The notes beneath the pieces were generated by a model. The model did no database searches and was not told the DNA's origin. It saw only the letters and a program-made list of their open reading frames with translations. From positions 1 through 64,000 of the forward strand of contig NZ_JAACFS010000016.1 of NCBI RefSeq assembly GCF_029051645.1: DNA of 64,000 nt. The letters are read 5' to 3'. A program made the translations under genes and the position numbers. The stretch comes from Bradyrhizobium sp. CSA112 (GTDB lineage Bacteria > Pseudomonadota > Alphaproteobacteria > Rhizobiales > Xanthobacteraceae). The first letter of the stretch is position 1, and each line of letters begins with the position of its first letter. Positions 36,250-43,828 of the stretch are shown here, piece by piece.

Positions 36250-36843
36250 TTACAACTCTCCTGCGCGCGGCCTGACCTCTTGCAGGCTTTGCCACATCCT
36301 TTCGAAATCGGCTTGGAGTTCTGCCGGACTTGGCTGCGTGTCCTGAACGTGCCTGATGAACTGCGCCAGCCGGCGCCGGTACAACAATCCCTTCAGAATA
36401 TCGTTCAAGCTCGCGTCGGGCTGGTCGGCCAACAGCAAATTGGTCGTAATCTGGCATTGCTCGAAATACGCAGCGAGATCATCGCAGCTCTCGATGCCGG
36501 GAAAGCCACGGCAGTGCTGCCAAATGATCTCTAACTCAAACGGAATATACTTGACCATTGCACGGATCAGAGCATCGATGCTGAAACCGTCGAAGTCACA
36601 GGCGAACAGCAGATAGGCTGACTTGAGTGTATCGACTTTCGCCGGCGTGCCCTGATAGGCAAGTCTGTCGATCACGACAAAGCGGGCCATGTGGACGATC
36701 GACACCTCGCTCAGGGGCGAACCGCGCGGATATTTTATGCTGTGGTCCAGCGTACGCAGAAATGTGCGCAGCTCGGCTGTTTGCCCAACCTTGATTGGAA
36801 ACAGGCCGGTGAAGCCGTATTTTTCGCCGTTTTGATTTGCCAT
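36250..36843 (-). CDS. Uncharacterised operon protein (197 aa)
   Basis: A 197-residue soluble protein with no recognised domain. The N terminus GFTGLFPIKVGQTAELRTFL resembles the first beta-alpha unit of a ferredoxin-like fold. A central block VHMARFVVIDR...AYLLFACDFDG is followed by a helical C-terminal half. The same kind of block (VHWVVVKRD...YLFFLSTFNG) occurs in the next protein upstream (36871-37479), suggesting that the two are paralogues. It lies 29 bases before the DyP gene. A role as accessory to the peroxidase or catalase-like protein is likely from context; the chemistry is unknown. Confidence 0.7.
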   Translation of the reverse strand: MANQNGEKYGFTGLFPIKVGQTAELRTFLRTLDHSIKYPRGSPLSEVSIVHMARFVVIDRLAYQGTPAKVDTLKSAYLLFACDFDGFSIDALIRAMVKYIPFELEIIWQHCRGFPGIESCDDLAAYFEQCQITTNLLLADQPDASLNDILKGLLYRRRLAQFIRHVQDTQPSPAELQADFERMWQSLQEVRPRAGEL

Positions 36844-36870
36844 ACGCGCGAACTCCGCTCGATCGGCCTA

Positions 36871-37479
36871 CTACTCAGGTATAGGACCGAACGTACCCAA
36901 CTTGTTCTGCACACTCATGAGCAGGCGGTTGAATTCCGTCGCAAATTTATCGGGCGCCAGGTCGAGGGAAGTTTTCGCAAACTGTTCGAGTTCGCGGCGC
37001 ACTTCGAGGCTCGCACGAACGTCGCGTACTGAGGCACCAGGATAAGCGCTATACGAGTGATCGGACTCGACCTGATTGCGCTTGATGTACGTCTTCAGTG
37101 GCCCGACGGGCCTGGCCATAGGATAGCGAATGCTCCAGAACCATACGATGTCGAGCGGCACATAGAGGACGTCGGCGAAGGCCTCGATATAAGGACCCCA
37201 CGGGCCGTTGAACGTGCTCAGAAAGAACAGATAATCGTAGTTCAGTTTTTCCGTCGGCTGACCGTCGTCGACCCGGGGAAAGCAATCACGCTTGACGACG
37301 ACCCAATGAACGAAGGGCAAAAACGCCAGCGCCTTGGCCGTATTCTGAGTTGATTTCCAGCGATCGAATATCCAAAGCGCCAGGCGGACAACGCAGGTAC
37401 CGAAGCGATTCATCGGTGTGATCACGTTGAAGGTAACGGCTTTGCCAAGTCCGTCCTTGTTGCTAGCGCGATCGGCCAT
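36871..37479 (-). CDS. Uncharacterised operon protein (202 aa), first gene
   Basis: A 202-residue protein without a recognised domain. It carries the block FLPFVHWVVVKRD and YLFFLSTFNGPWGPYIEAF, similar in layout to the following protein. A tryptophan-rich segment (DIVWFWSIRYP) comes next. It starts the peroxidase operon with an aggagg ribosome site directly before the ATG (gaggttttt ATG). A CRP-like site lies about 98 bases upstream. Function is unknown. Possible roles are substrate delivery, heme or redox partner, or fatty hydroperoxide handling; these are inference only. Confidence 0.7.
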   Translation of the reverse strand: MADRASNKDGLGKAVTFNVITPMNRFGTCVVRLALWIFDRWKSTQNTAKALAFLPFVHWVVVKRDCFPRVDDGQPTEKLNYDYLFFLSTFNGPWGPYIEAFADVLYVPLDIVWFWSIRYPMARPVGPLKTYIKRNQVESDHSYSAYPGASVRDVRASLEVRRELEQFAKTSLDLAPDKFATEFNRLLMSVQNKLGTFGPIPE

Positions 37480-37576
37480 AAAAACCTCCTCGCAATGAGG
37501 GGTGAATGAAGCGAACCACCGCTTGCCCCAGCACCCCGTACTATAATACCACTCCGCCCAATAAGCACAGTTATTA

Positions 37577-37592
37577 TGTGAGGTCGCTCACC
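37577..37592 (-). promoter_or_regulatory. CRP-like binding site, proximal
   Basis: TGTGA-GGTCGC-TCACC matches the CRP/cAMP half-site pattern TGTGA-N6-TCACA at nine of ten defined bases. Its centre is about 105 bases upstream of the start codon at 37479, an activator-type distance. The downstream operon ends with a cyclase-domain protein, which makes a feedback loop through cAMP possible. Binding is inferred from sequence only. Confidence 0.55.
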
Positions 37593-37808
37593 CGCTGCAA
37601 AGCTCTCAGACGACCGAGTCTATCGACCGCATGGCGAGCGCCTTCGGACCTCGTTCGATTTAGACCTTGCAACGATATCGGCATTTAAGAGAGCTGACAT
37701 TTTACGAATGTCCGCTTTGCGCAGGGACCCTCCTTCCGCATGACCGTGTTTTGGTCCGACGCTGAGATGGGCCGCGCGGGGTATTACCAAATCTAGGCCC
37801 GTGATGTC

Positions 37809-37824
37809 TGTGAAGTACCTCACA
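37809..37824. promoter_or_regulatory. CRP-like binding site, distal (perfect consensus)
   Basis: TGTGA-AGTACC-TCACA matches TGTGA-N6-TCACA exactly and is embedded in a 20-base inverted repeat (tctgtga and tcacaga, 37807-37826). Its centre is 232 bases from the proximal site. It lies 26 bases before a broken gene piece at about 37835-38030 and about 330 bases upstream of the peroxidase operon. It may serve either side. Confidence 0.6.
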
Positions 37825-37834
37825 GATATCGGCA

Positions 37835-38030
37835 TTGAACCCAACGGGCATTACACCCGTGATCCTCCAAACTCCAAGTATGGATCGGTTGCGGCCGTTC
37901 GGTCAGACCGCGCTCCGCGGGAATACGAGCTGGATTGAAATTGCGGGCTATCTAGCTTCAGCACTCGTCCCGGCTACATTTGTATCATTTCCGATTTGCG
38001 TTCTTGCGACGTGTTGCTCCAGAGTGACGC
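37835..38030 (+). pseudogene. Remnant of a membrane gene N terminus (possible cyclic-nucleotide-binding type)
   Basis: The plus strand reads ...SWIEIAGYLASALVPATF and, after a disturbed stretch, ICVLATCCS. This pattern resembles the N-terminal membrane segment of a family of Bradyrhizobium proteins that continue into a cyclic-nucleotide-binding domain (W.E..GYLASALV.ATF...RVLATCSN), by recollection. The rest of such a gene is missing, and the HerA-like gene begins about 130 bases later. The perfect CRP-like site sits directly in front of it. The identification is tentative. Confidence 0.4.
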
Positions 38031-38157
38031 GTCATTCATCTGGGCCGATGGCGTTCGACCAGCCGTGGAGAACGCGGAGAGGTCGGCCATGGGCGCTCGA
38101 CGGGCTGCGATCAGGTTGTTAAAGCCCGCCTCCGCTAAGGAGACTTTGAGTCGAGAC

Positions 38158-39666
38158 ATGACCGTTGCGATCGAGATGGGACATACGACGGCAGGTGCCC
38201 CGGCGACTCTGGACCTTGAGGAACTGCTTGCGACTCGCTTGCTGGTGCAGGGCAATTCGGGCTCCGGCAAATCCCATCTGCTGCGCCGGCTGCTGGAACA
38301 GAGTGCCCCCTGGGTGCAGCAGACCATCATCGACCCCGAAGGCGACTTCGTGACGCTTGCCGACCGTTTCGGCCACCTGCTGATCGATGCCGAGGACCAT
38401 ACCGAGCGGGGCCTGCAGGTCGCCGGCGAGCGAGCGCGCATCCATCGCGTCTCGACGGTGCTCAATCTCGAGGGGCTTGACGCCGAGAACCAGATGCGGC
38501 GCGCCGCCGCCTTCCTCGGCGGGCTTTTCGACGTCGCCCGCGACCACTGGTACCCGATGCTGGTGGTGGTTGATGAGGCGCAGCTCTTCGCGCCGGCCGT
38601 CGCCGGCGAGGTTTCGGACGAGGCGCGCAAACTCTCGCTCAGCGCCATGACGAACCTGATGTGCCGTGGCCGCAAACGCGGGCTTGCGGGGGTCATCGCC
38701 ACCCAGCGACTGGCGAAGCTGGCCAAGAACGTCGCGGCCGAGGCGTCCAATTTCCTCATGGGCCGAACCTTTCTAGATATCGACATGGCGCGCGCCGCCG
38801 ACCTTCTGGGCATGGAGCGGCGACAGGCAGAGGCCTTCCGGGATCTGGAGCGCGGGCAATTCATGGCGCTGGGACCGGCCCTCTCCCGCCGTCCGCTGGG
38901 GCTGCGCATCGGTCCAACGGAGACCACGCCGCGCAACGCGACCCCGCGCCTGATGCCTCTGCCGGAAGCGACACCGGACGCACGCGCCATCATCCTGGCA
39001 GCGCCGCCGCCGGAGAACAATCGGCCCCAGCGCCGATCGCCGCCAGACCTCCTCGGCCAGCTCATGGCGGCAAAGTCAGCGGCGCTGGAGACCCGTCCCG
39101 AAGCGGTCGAGCAGCCGCTCAGCGCTGAGGAGCTGGCGGAGCGGCGTGAGCGAGTGGACCGTATTCTGCGCGCCGTCATGGCGGAACCCGACGCGGGATT
39201 CCGCGCCATCGGCGTCCTCTATCAGGAGTTCGTGGTCCGCTGCCGAATAGAGGGCCTCGGTTCGGCGGTGCCGGACCTGGCTGACTTCCGCCGCATGCTG
39301 ACGCGCGCCCGCGCCGGGCTCGGCTCCGACATGGCGGAGGATGACGGCTGGCAGGATGTCTCGGTCCGCGCCTCACTTCTGCCGGAGGATATGCAGGGTG
39401 TCTTCATGATGATCGCCCGCGCCGCAAAGGAAGGGTGGCCCTGCCCGGGCGATGCAGCGATTGCCCGCGCCTATGGCTCACATTCGCTGCGCCGTGCACG
39501 GCGTCTGCTGACCTACATCGAGGAGCAGGGCCTTATCGTTTGCCAGCTTGACGGCGCCGGTCGGCGGATCGTGACGCTCGTCGAACTGGCCTGGGCGACG
39601 GCACCGGGCGACCCCAATGCCGAGGAACTGCCGGCGGAGCAAAGCTGCAGCAGTTCCGCTCCATGA
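38158..39666 (+). CDS. HerA-like/DUF87 ATP-binding protein
   Basis: A 502-residue P-loop ATPase of the HerA/FtsK-like superfamily. Walker A is GNSGSGKS (32-39), the downstream strand shows IDPEGDF, and Walker B is MLVVVDEAQLF (about 134-144). A sensor-type segment GVIATQRLAK and the IDMARAADLLGM block follow. The C-terminal third has winged-helix-like helices. HerA ATPases act in DNA resection or anti-phage defence with a nuclease partner, but no nuclease (NurA, Sir2 or DUF4297) lies next to this one. The start at 38158 gives the conserved part; an ATG at 38089 is possible. Confidence 0.75.
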   Translation: MTVAIEMGHTTAGAPATLDLEELLATRLLVQGNSGSGKSHLLRRLLEQSAPWVQQTIIDPEGDFVTLADRFGHLLIDAEDHTERGLQVAGERARIHRVSTVLNLEGLDAENQMRRAAAFLGGLFDVARDHWYPMLVVVDEAQLFAPAVAGEVSDEARKLSLSAMTNLMCRGRKRGLAGVIATQRLAKLAKNVAAEASNFLMGRTFLDIDMARAADLLGMERRQAEAFRDLERGQFMALGPALSRRPLGLRIGPTETTPRNATPRLMPLPEATPDARAIILAAPPPENNRPQRRSPPDLLGQLMAAKSAALETRPEAVEQPLSAEELAERRERVDRILRAVMAEPDAGFRAIGVLYQEFVVRCRIEGLGSAVPDLADFRRMLTRARAGLGSDMAEDDGWQDVSVRASLLPEDMQGVFMMIARAAKEGWPCPGDAAIARAYGSHSLRRARRLLTYIEEQGLIVCQLDGAGRRIVTLVELAWATAPGDPNAEELPAEQSCSSSAP

Positions 39667-39809
39667 TACTTGGATAATGGCGCCCGTCTCGCTCCGCGGT
39701 ATATGATTCGCAAAAGCCGTTGAGCGTGGCGCTGCGGTTCCTTCGACGGGTCCGCGCTCTTGTCGCCGACCGCGTTTTTTGCATATCTTGCTTAAAAGGA
39801 GTTCTGGGC
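39667..39809. other. Short gap between the HerA-like and Gre-like genes
   Basis: No gene. It probably holds the promoter of the Gre-like gene. An in-frame codon at 39720 would extend that protein, but the extension (VALRFLRRVRALVADRVFC) is not family-like. Confidence 0.4.
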
Positions 39810-40292
39810 TTGAGCGTTGCCTTCACCAAGGAAGACAGTGCCGAAACGGCGTCGGAGACTTTGCTCCCCGACCGTCCGATTTCACCTCATCCGAACCTGG
39901 TTACGGAAGCAGGATTGAAGGCTCTTGAATTTCAGCTCGACCAGGCTCGCGAGGCATATGAGACCGCGCAGAAGATCGAAGACGTAAACGAACGACGGCG
40001 GCAAGCAGCAGCCCCTTTGCGTGATGTGCGCTACTTTGCGGCGAGAGTTCGGACGGCTCAGGTCATCCCCAATCCAACATCGACTGACACTGTCGCCTTT
40101 GGGAGCACGGTGACCTTCAGGCGCGACGATGGGCGCGTACAGAAATATCATATCGTGGGAGAGGACGAAGCGGACCCTAAGGCCGGTTCCATTTCCTTCG
40201 CGTCCCCGGTGGCAAGGTCTCTGATGGGCAAAGCTGTTGGGGATGTGGTCGGTACATCCGGTCACGAGCTAGAGATCATTGCGATCTCGTAG
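39810..40292 (+). CDS. GreA/GreB-family transcription elongation-type factor, TTG start
   Basis: A 160-residue protein with the Gre layout. An N-terminal coiled-coil of about 75 residues (LEFQLDQAREAYETAQKIED) is followed by the C-terminal FKBP-like domain: VAFGSTVTFRRDDG, then HIVGEDEADP and SFASPVARSLMGKAVGD. These bind RNA polymerase near the secondary channel and rescue or modulate stalled complexes. The TTG at 39810 has an aaaagga ribosome site (about 8 bases before), and its product SVAFTKED is family-like. The start at 39720 lacks a ribosome site. The acidic tip of the coiled coil that coordinates Mg in GreA is not clearly conserved. Confidence 0.8.
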   Translation: MSVAFTKEDSAETASETLLPDRPISPHPNLVTEAGLKALEFQLDQAREAYETAQKIEDVNERRRQAAAPLRDVRYFAARVRTAQVIPNPTSTDTVAFGSTVTFRRDDGRVQKYHIVGEDEADPKAGSISFASPVARSLMGKAVGDVVGTSGHELEIIAIS

Positions 40293-40450
40293 CCCCCGCA
40301 CAGGACGCAGCCGATATTTGGAAGGTGCGCCTGCGCCAAGAGCAGATATCGCGCGAAATTGAATCTATCGATCTACATCCTTGTCACTGCAGCTGCCTGT
40401 CGGCCGCGCCCGCGAAGCTTGCCTGCTCCGCCGGCGCGGCCGTTGGACAT

Positions 40451-41959
40451 CTACGCAGCGCGAACGTAGCCGTAGCGCAGGTTCGAGGGCTCCTTGGCCG
40501 CCAGCGCATACTCGTTCTTGAGCGAAGCGAGACGGTCCTCGGAAAAAGCCGGCATCCTGGTGTTCTCAGCGGCTTTCAGCCTGATCTTATAGAACTTGGT
40601 GGCGTTGCCGCCGAAGATGAGCTGCTTGGTGCCGCTATTGGCGTCGCCGAGCGGCGCAAACCCGTATTTCTTCTGCATGTCCTCCGGAATCTCGAGGCGG
40701 CGCAGCGCCTCGATCTGCCACTGTGGTGAGCCGTACCAGACCGAGTCAGTCCCCCACATGACGTGATCCACCCCCATGCCCTTGATCAGCGTGCCGACCA
40801 GCGCGGCGCAGAACTTCGGATGCGCCACCGCCGAGTTGGCAAAGGACGTGCCGAGCTCGCCATAGACGTTGGTGACGCCGAACTTCTGCGGGATTTCCGC
40901 GAGATCCGTAGCCCACTGGATGCGGCCGGTCTGCTCGAACTCGGCCCAGGCCTTATCCGGCAGTTCGAGGAACGCCCGCAGCGCCGAGTGATAGATCACG
41001 AAGTTCATCTGCGGCCAGTCCTTCGCCGCCTTTCCGATGTCCCACACGGTTGCGTATTCCCACACGCCGGCGAACGACTTCTCGTAATCGGGCGGCAGCA
41101 GCCCCTTGTGGATGCACAGCGTGTTGATGCCGGCCTTCACCGCCTTTTCGTAGAACGGATACATCACCTGCTCGTCGTCGAGCCGCCATGGGAACTTGGA
41201 GGGTGCCAGCGGGTCGCCGATCGTGTAGGACTTCCAGGAATCGGGCTTGTAGACCTCGATCGCCTTGTCGACCTCCTCCATCCAGCCGGGCTGCTTTGGG
41301 GTGATGACGCTGTGCGCCAGCAGGCGGCGCGAGCCCGCGAAATCGTTGATGAGTTCGCGGGCCTTGACGATCTGCTCGTTGGAGAGAAGCCACCAGCTCG
41401 GATCGTCGAACGGTGCGCCGCTCAAGAGCGCCATGTGGGTGTCGCTGTCGTAGTAGATCTCTTTCACATAGTTCATGAACTTGTAGCGGCCGAGCGAGGA
41501 GACGCCCTCCTCCTTCATCTTCGGGTTCCAGTGCTGGCTCGCAAAGTCCGCCAGCCCCAGGAGCTCCTTGTGATCGAAGTCGTCGCGCACGAAATGGGTC
41601 TGGACGTCGAAGATGAACTGGCCGGCGAGACCTTGCGCGCGCGCCAGCATCAGCTCGGGCTCGCGGGCCTCTGCAGCTGCGACCTGGAAAACGTTGCCGT
41701 AGACATCGTTCATTGCGAGGAATGCCGCAGCCATGCCGCAGCTCGTGTGCAGGAACTGCCTGCGGCTCAAGCCGAGGTGCTTGCCGTTCAGGTCGGCAAG
41801 ATCGTTGATCCGTGCCTCGACCTTCTTCTGTGTAGCGCTCTGCGGGGGCGGGAGATACTCGCCGTTGGAAACAATTTGAGTGGGGATCGGCGTTGCCGCC
41901 GATGCTGCCTCGGCACCCGCAACGAGGCGCTGCTCCCGTTCACTAAGCCAAGTGCTCAT
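40451..41959 (-). CDS. Amidohydrolase-family (TIM-barrel) protein with twin-arginine segment
   Basis: A 502-residue metal-dependent hydrolase of the amidohydrolase-2 type. A Tat-like motif, LSRRQFLHTSCGMAAAFLAM, begins at about residue 64, unusually far from the N terminus, so a cleavable Tat signal would need a long N-region. The barrel region starts with FDVQTHF (about 116) and includes the later histidine VIYHSAL. The C terminus has a WGTDS strand motif with a metal-ligand aspartate. The ATG at 41959 has a gggagga site. The family includes decarboxylases and amidases; substrate unknown. It is alone on the minus strand. Confidence 0.75.
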   Translation of the reverse strand: MSTWLSEREQRLVAGAEAASAATPIPTQIVSNGEYLPPPQSATQKKVEARINDLADLNGKHLGLSRRQFLHTSCGMAAAFLAMNDVYGNVFQVAAAEAREPELMLARAQGLAGQFIFDVQTHFVRDDFDHKELLGLADFASQHWNPKMKEEGVSSLGRYKFMNYVKEIYYDSDTHMALLSGAPFDDPSWWLLSNEQIVKARELINDFAGSRRLLAHSVITPKQPGWMEEVDKAIEVYKPDSWKSYTIGDPLAPSKFPWRLDDEQVMYPFYEKAVKAGINTLCIHKGLLPPDYEKSFAGVWEYATVWDIGKAAKDWPQMNFVIYHSALRAFLELPDKAWAEFEQTGRIQWATDLAEIPQKFGVTNVYGELGTSFANSAVAHPKFCAALVGTLIKGMGVDHVMWGTDSVWYGSPQWQIEALRRLEIPEDMQKKYGFAPLGDANSGTKQLIFGGNATKFYKIRLKAAENTRMPAFSEDRLASLKNEYALAAKEPSNLRYGYVRAA

Positions 41960-43108
41960 CGTTCTCCTCCCTTGTTGATGTTCGAAGCGCGTGCCGGTCG
42001 TTGCCCGCATGGAGGTTGCGTGCGCCTGGCTGCTTCAGAGCGGTTGGCAGGCCAGCTCGTCACACCGTCCCGCTTCGCTCAAAAATTGCATCGCAGCCGC
42101 ACATGACGCGACGAATTCAACGCTCAAATTTCCATGATCGCAAGCGGAGTAATCCGGCAGCCGCACTGTCCCAAACTCATTTCACTTCTGCGGCGCATCG
42201 CGACTTCAAGCCGGCTCGGGCAGGACGTCATCTTGTTTGGATGGGCTGATCGGCCCAGAGGATGAGCTTCCGTGACTGATACGAGGACATGCCCCGCAAG
42301 AAGCAAAGCTGGGCACTTTGCATACGAACTTGGGATTCTGCTCGGACATCAAACAGTCGTCCTCCGTCACGAGGCGCGAAACAGCCGCACGATCTCCACA
42401 GTACATCAAATCTAGGGGGTGGCCGAGGCCGAGGCATTCCGCAACACGAAGACGAGCAGCCAACTTATCCGCACTGCGGCTCTGCGAAGAAACAGCCCCT
42501 TCGGTGTGGCGTAGTCTTCATCGCCCTCGGCCGATGAGTCTTGCGAGATTTCCGGAACGGCCCCGCGGGAAACGGCGTGCATCGCATCGTACATGTAACG
42601 CTCCTGCTTCGTTGAGCGTGCGCACGATGAAGTCCGGATGTCGCAGAACTTTGCCGACCGCTGCCGGAAATTGTCGCGATCTGTCTCAGGAATACTGCAT
42701 TGCATAGTTCGCGACAGTTGCGGCCAAGGTTGATGGCTACTGCTGTCATCCGCTCTTGAATGACCTTGCTCTCAATGCGGCTTCTTAAGTTGCATCAAGC
42801 CTTAACAGGCATACGGGTCTGCGACAATTTGCGACAAAGATGGCTCACCGGGACAATTTTCTGCGACAGCTTGTGCCTAAATTGTTTCAGCCAGATCGGG
42901 GAATCATGCACATGAGGCCGGTTCCCGCTCGGATCGGCCGGCATCGGCATCGGGGTCCTGCGATCCCGATCCGATGACGCGACGCTATCGGTGAAGCCAG
43001 CCACAAGCATTTGATTTCAGCCGATCATATGCGGCCGATACATTCTGTTACACTTTTTCGATGGGTTGCGTGCAGGACTTCAGTATGATCCGCATCGGAG
43101 CAAATTAG
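41960..43108. other. 1.15-kb stretch without a supported gene
   Basis: No open frame in this region shows family resemblance. A 61-residue minus-strand frame ending at 42412 has a hydrophobic run near its C terminus (ISWLLVFVL), but no convincing ribosome site or composition. The right part holds the promoter of the response regulator at 43109 and the repeated gcgaca elements described separately. Confidence 0.45.
42821..42868 (+). promoter_or_regulatory. Repeated gcgaca elements upstream of a response regulator
   Basis: The hexamer gcgaca occurs at 42821, 42831 and 42863, the first two exactly one helical turn (10 bases) apart (tctgcgacaatttgcgacaa). OmpR-type regulators bind tandem direct repeats of about 10-11 bases, so this could be an autoregulatory site of the OmpR-family gene at 43109. 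It lies about 245 bases upstream of that start. Confidence 0.35.
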
Positions 43109-43828
43109 ATGGACTCGGCACCTCACATCGCCGTAGTGGACGATCATCGCGATATTCGCGATCTAGTCGGCAAGTACTTGATGCAGCATGGCTACCGCAT
43201 CAGTCTTGCGGAGAGCGCTGTTGCACTCCGCCGCTTGCTCGAACGAAGTGCTCTGGATCTGGTGGTTCTAGACGTCATGATGCCGGGTGAGGACGGACTG
43301 TCGCTCTGCCGCCATTTGCGCAGCACCACGGATCTTCCCGTTATCCTGTTGACTGCGATGGCTGAGGAGACCGATCGGATCGTCGGCCTGGAAGTCGGTG
43401 CCGATGACTATGTGAGCAAGCCATTCAATCCCCGCGAACTCCTCGCCCGCATCAAAGCAGTGCTTCGACGAGTTCAAAGCTTGCCGCCGCAAAAGGGCCG
43501 GCTTGCGACCAAGGTCGTACGCTTTGATCGATGGACCTTTGACGTCAACCGGCGCGAGTTGACGGGCGACGACGGCGTTGCTGTGCCGCTCAGCACGGCG
43601 GAGTTCCGCCTGTTGTGTGCATTTCTCGATCATCCGGGCCTGGTACTCAGCCGCAATCAGCTTCTCGACCTGACGGTCGGCCGGGATGCCGATCCATTCG
43701 ACCGGAGCATCGACAATCAGGTCAGCCGCTTGCGGAAGAAGATCGAGGCTGACCCGAAAGTACCAGCCTTGATCAAGACTCACTGGGGCGGTGGATACAG
43801 CCTCGCCGCGCAGGTCGAGCAGCCATGA
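43109..43828 (+). CDS. OmpR-family response regulator
   Basis: A 239-residue regulator. The receiver has the acidic pair VVDD, phosphoacceptor Asp55 in VVLDVMMPG and Lys in YVSKPF. The winged-helix domain ends with IDNQVSRLRKKIE and the wing THWGGGYSL. The start at 43109 is ATG, with ggagc 9-13 bases before. Its stop overlaps the kinase ATG by four bases, so the two are translated together. Confidence 0.9.
   Translation: MDSAPHIAVVDDHRDIRDLVGKYLMQHGYRISLAESAVALRRLLERSALDLVVLDVMMPGEDGLSLCRHLRSTTDLPVILLTAMAEETDRIVGLEVGADDYVSKPFNPRELLARIKAVLRRVQSLPPQKGRLATKVVRFDRWTFDVNRRELTGDDGVAVPLSTAEFRLLCAFLDHPGLVLSRNQLLDLTVGRDADPFDRSIDNQVSRLRKKIEADPKVPALIKTHWGGGYSLAAQVEQP

Larger units (their letters stand above)
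37480..38157. promoter_or_regulatory. Regulatory intergenic region of the peroxidase operon
   Basis: About 680 bases between the peroxidase operon (leftward) and the HerA-like gene (rightward). It contains the two CRP-type palindromes listed separately and a degraded gene piece from about 37835. It is AT-richer than the neighbours around 37540-37600. Confidence 0.6.

Noticed and set aside
36871..37479. Encapsulin shell gene as partner of the DyP peroxidase
   Set aside because: DyP enzymes are often encapsulated, but none of the operon proteins resembles an encapsulin (size about 260-290 residues with HK97 fold).
42412..42705. Possible small membrane protein on the minus strand
   Set aside because: Only a short hydrophobic run supports it; no ribosome site and no known relative.
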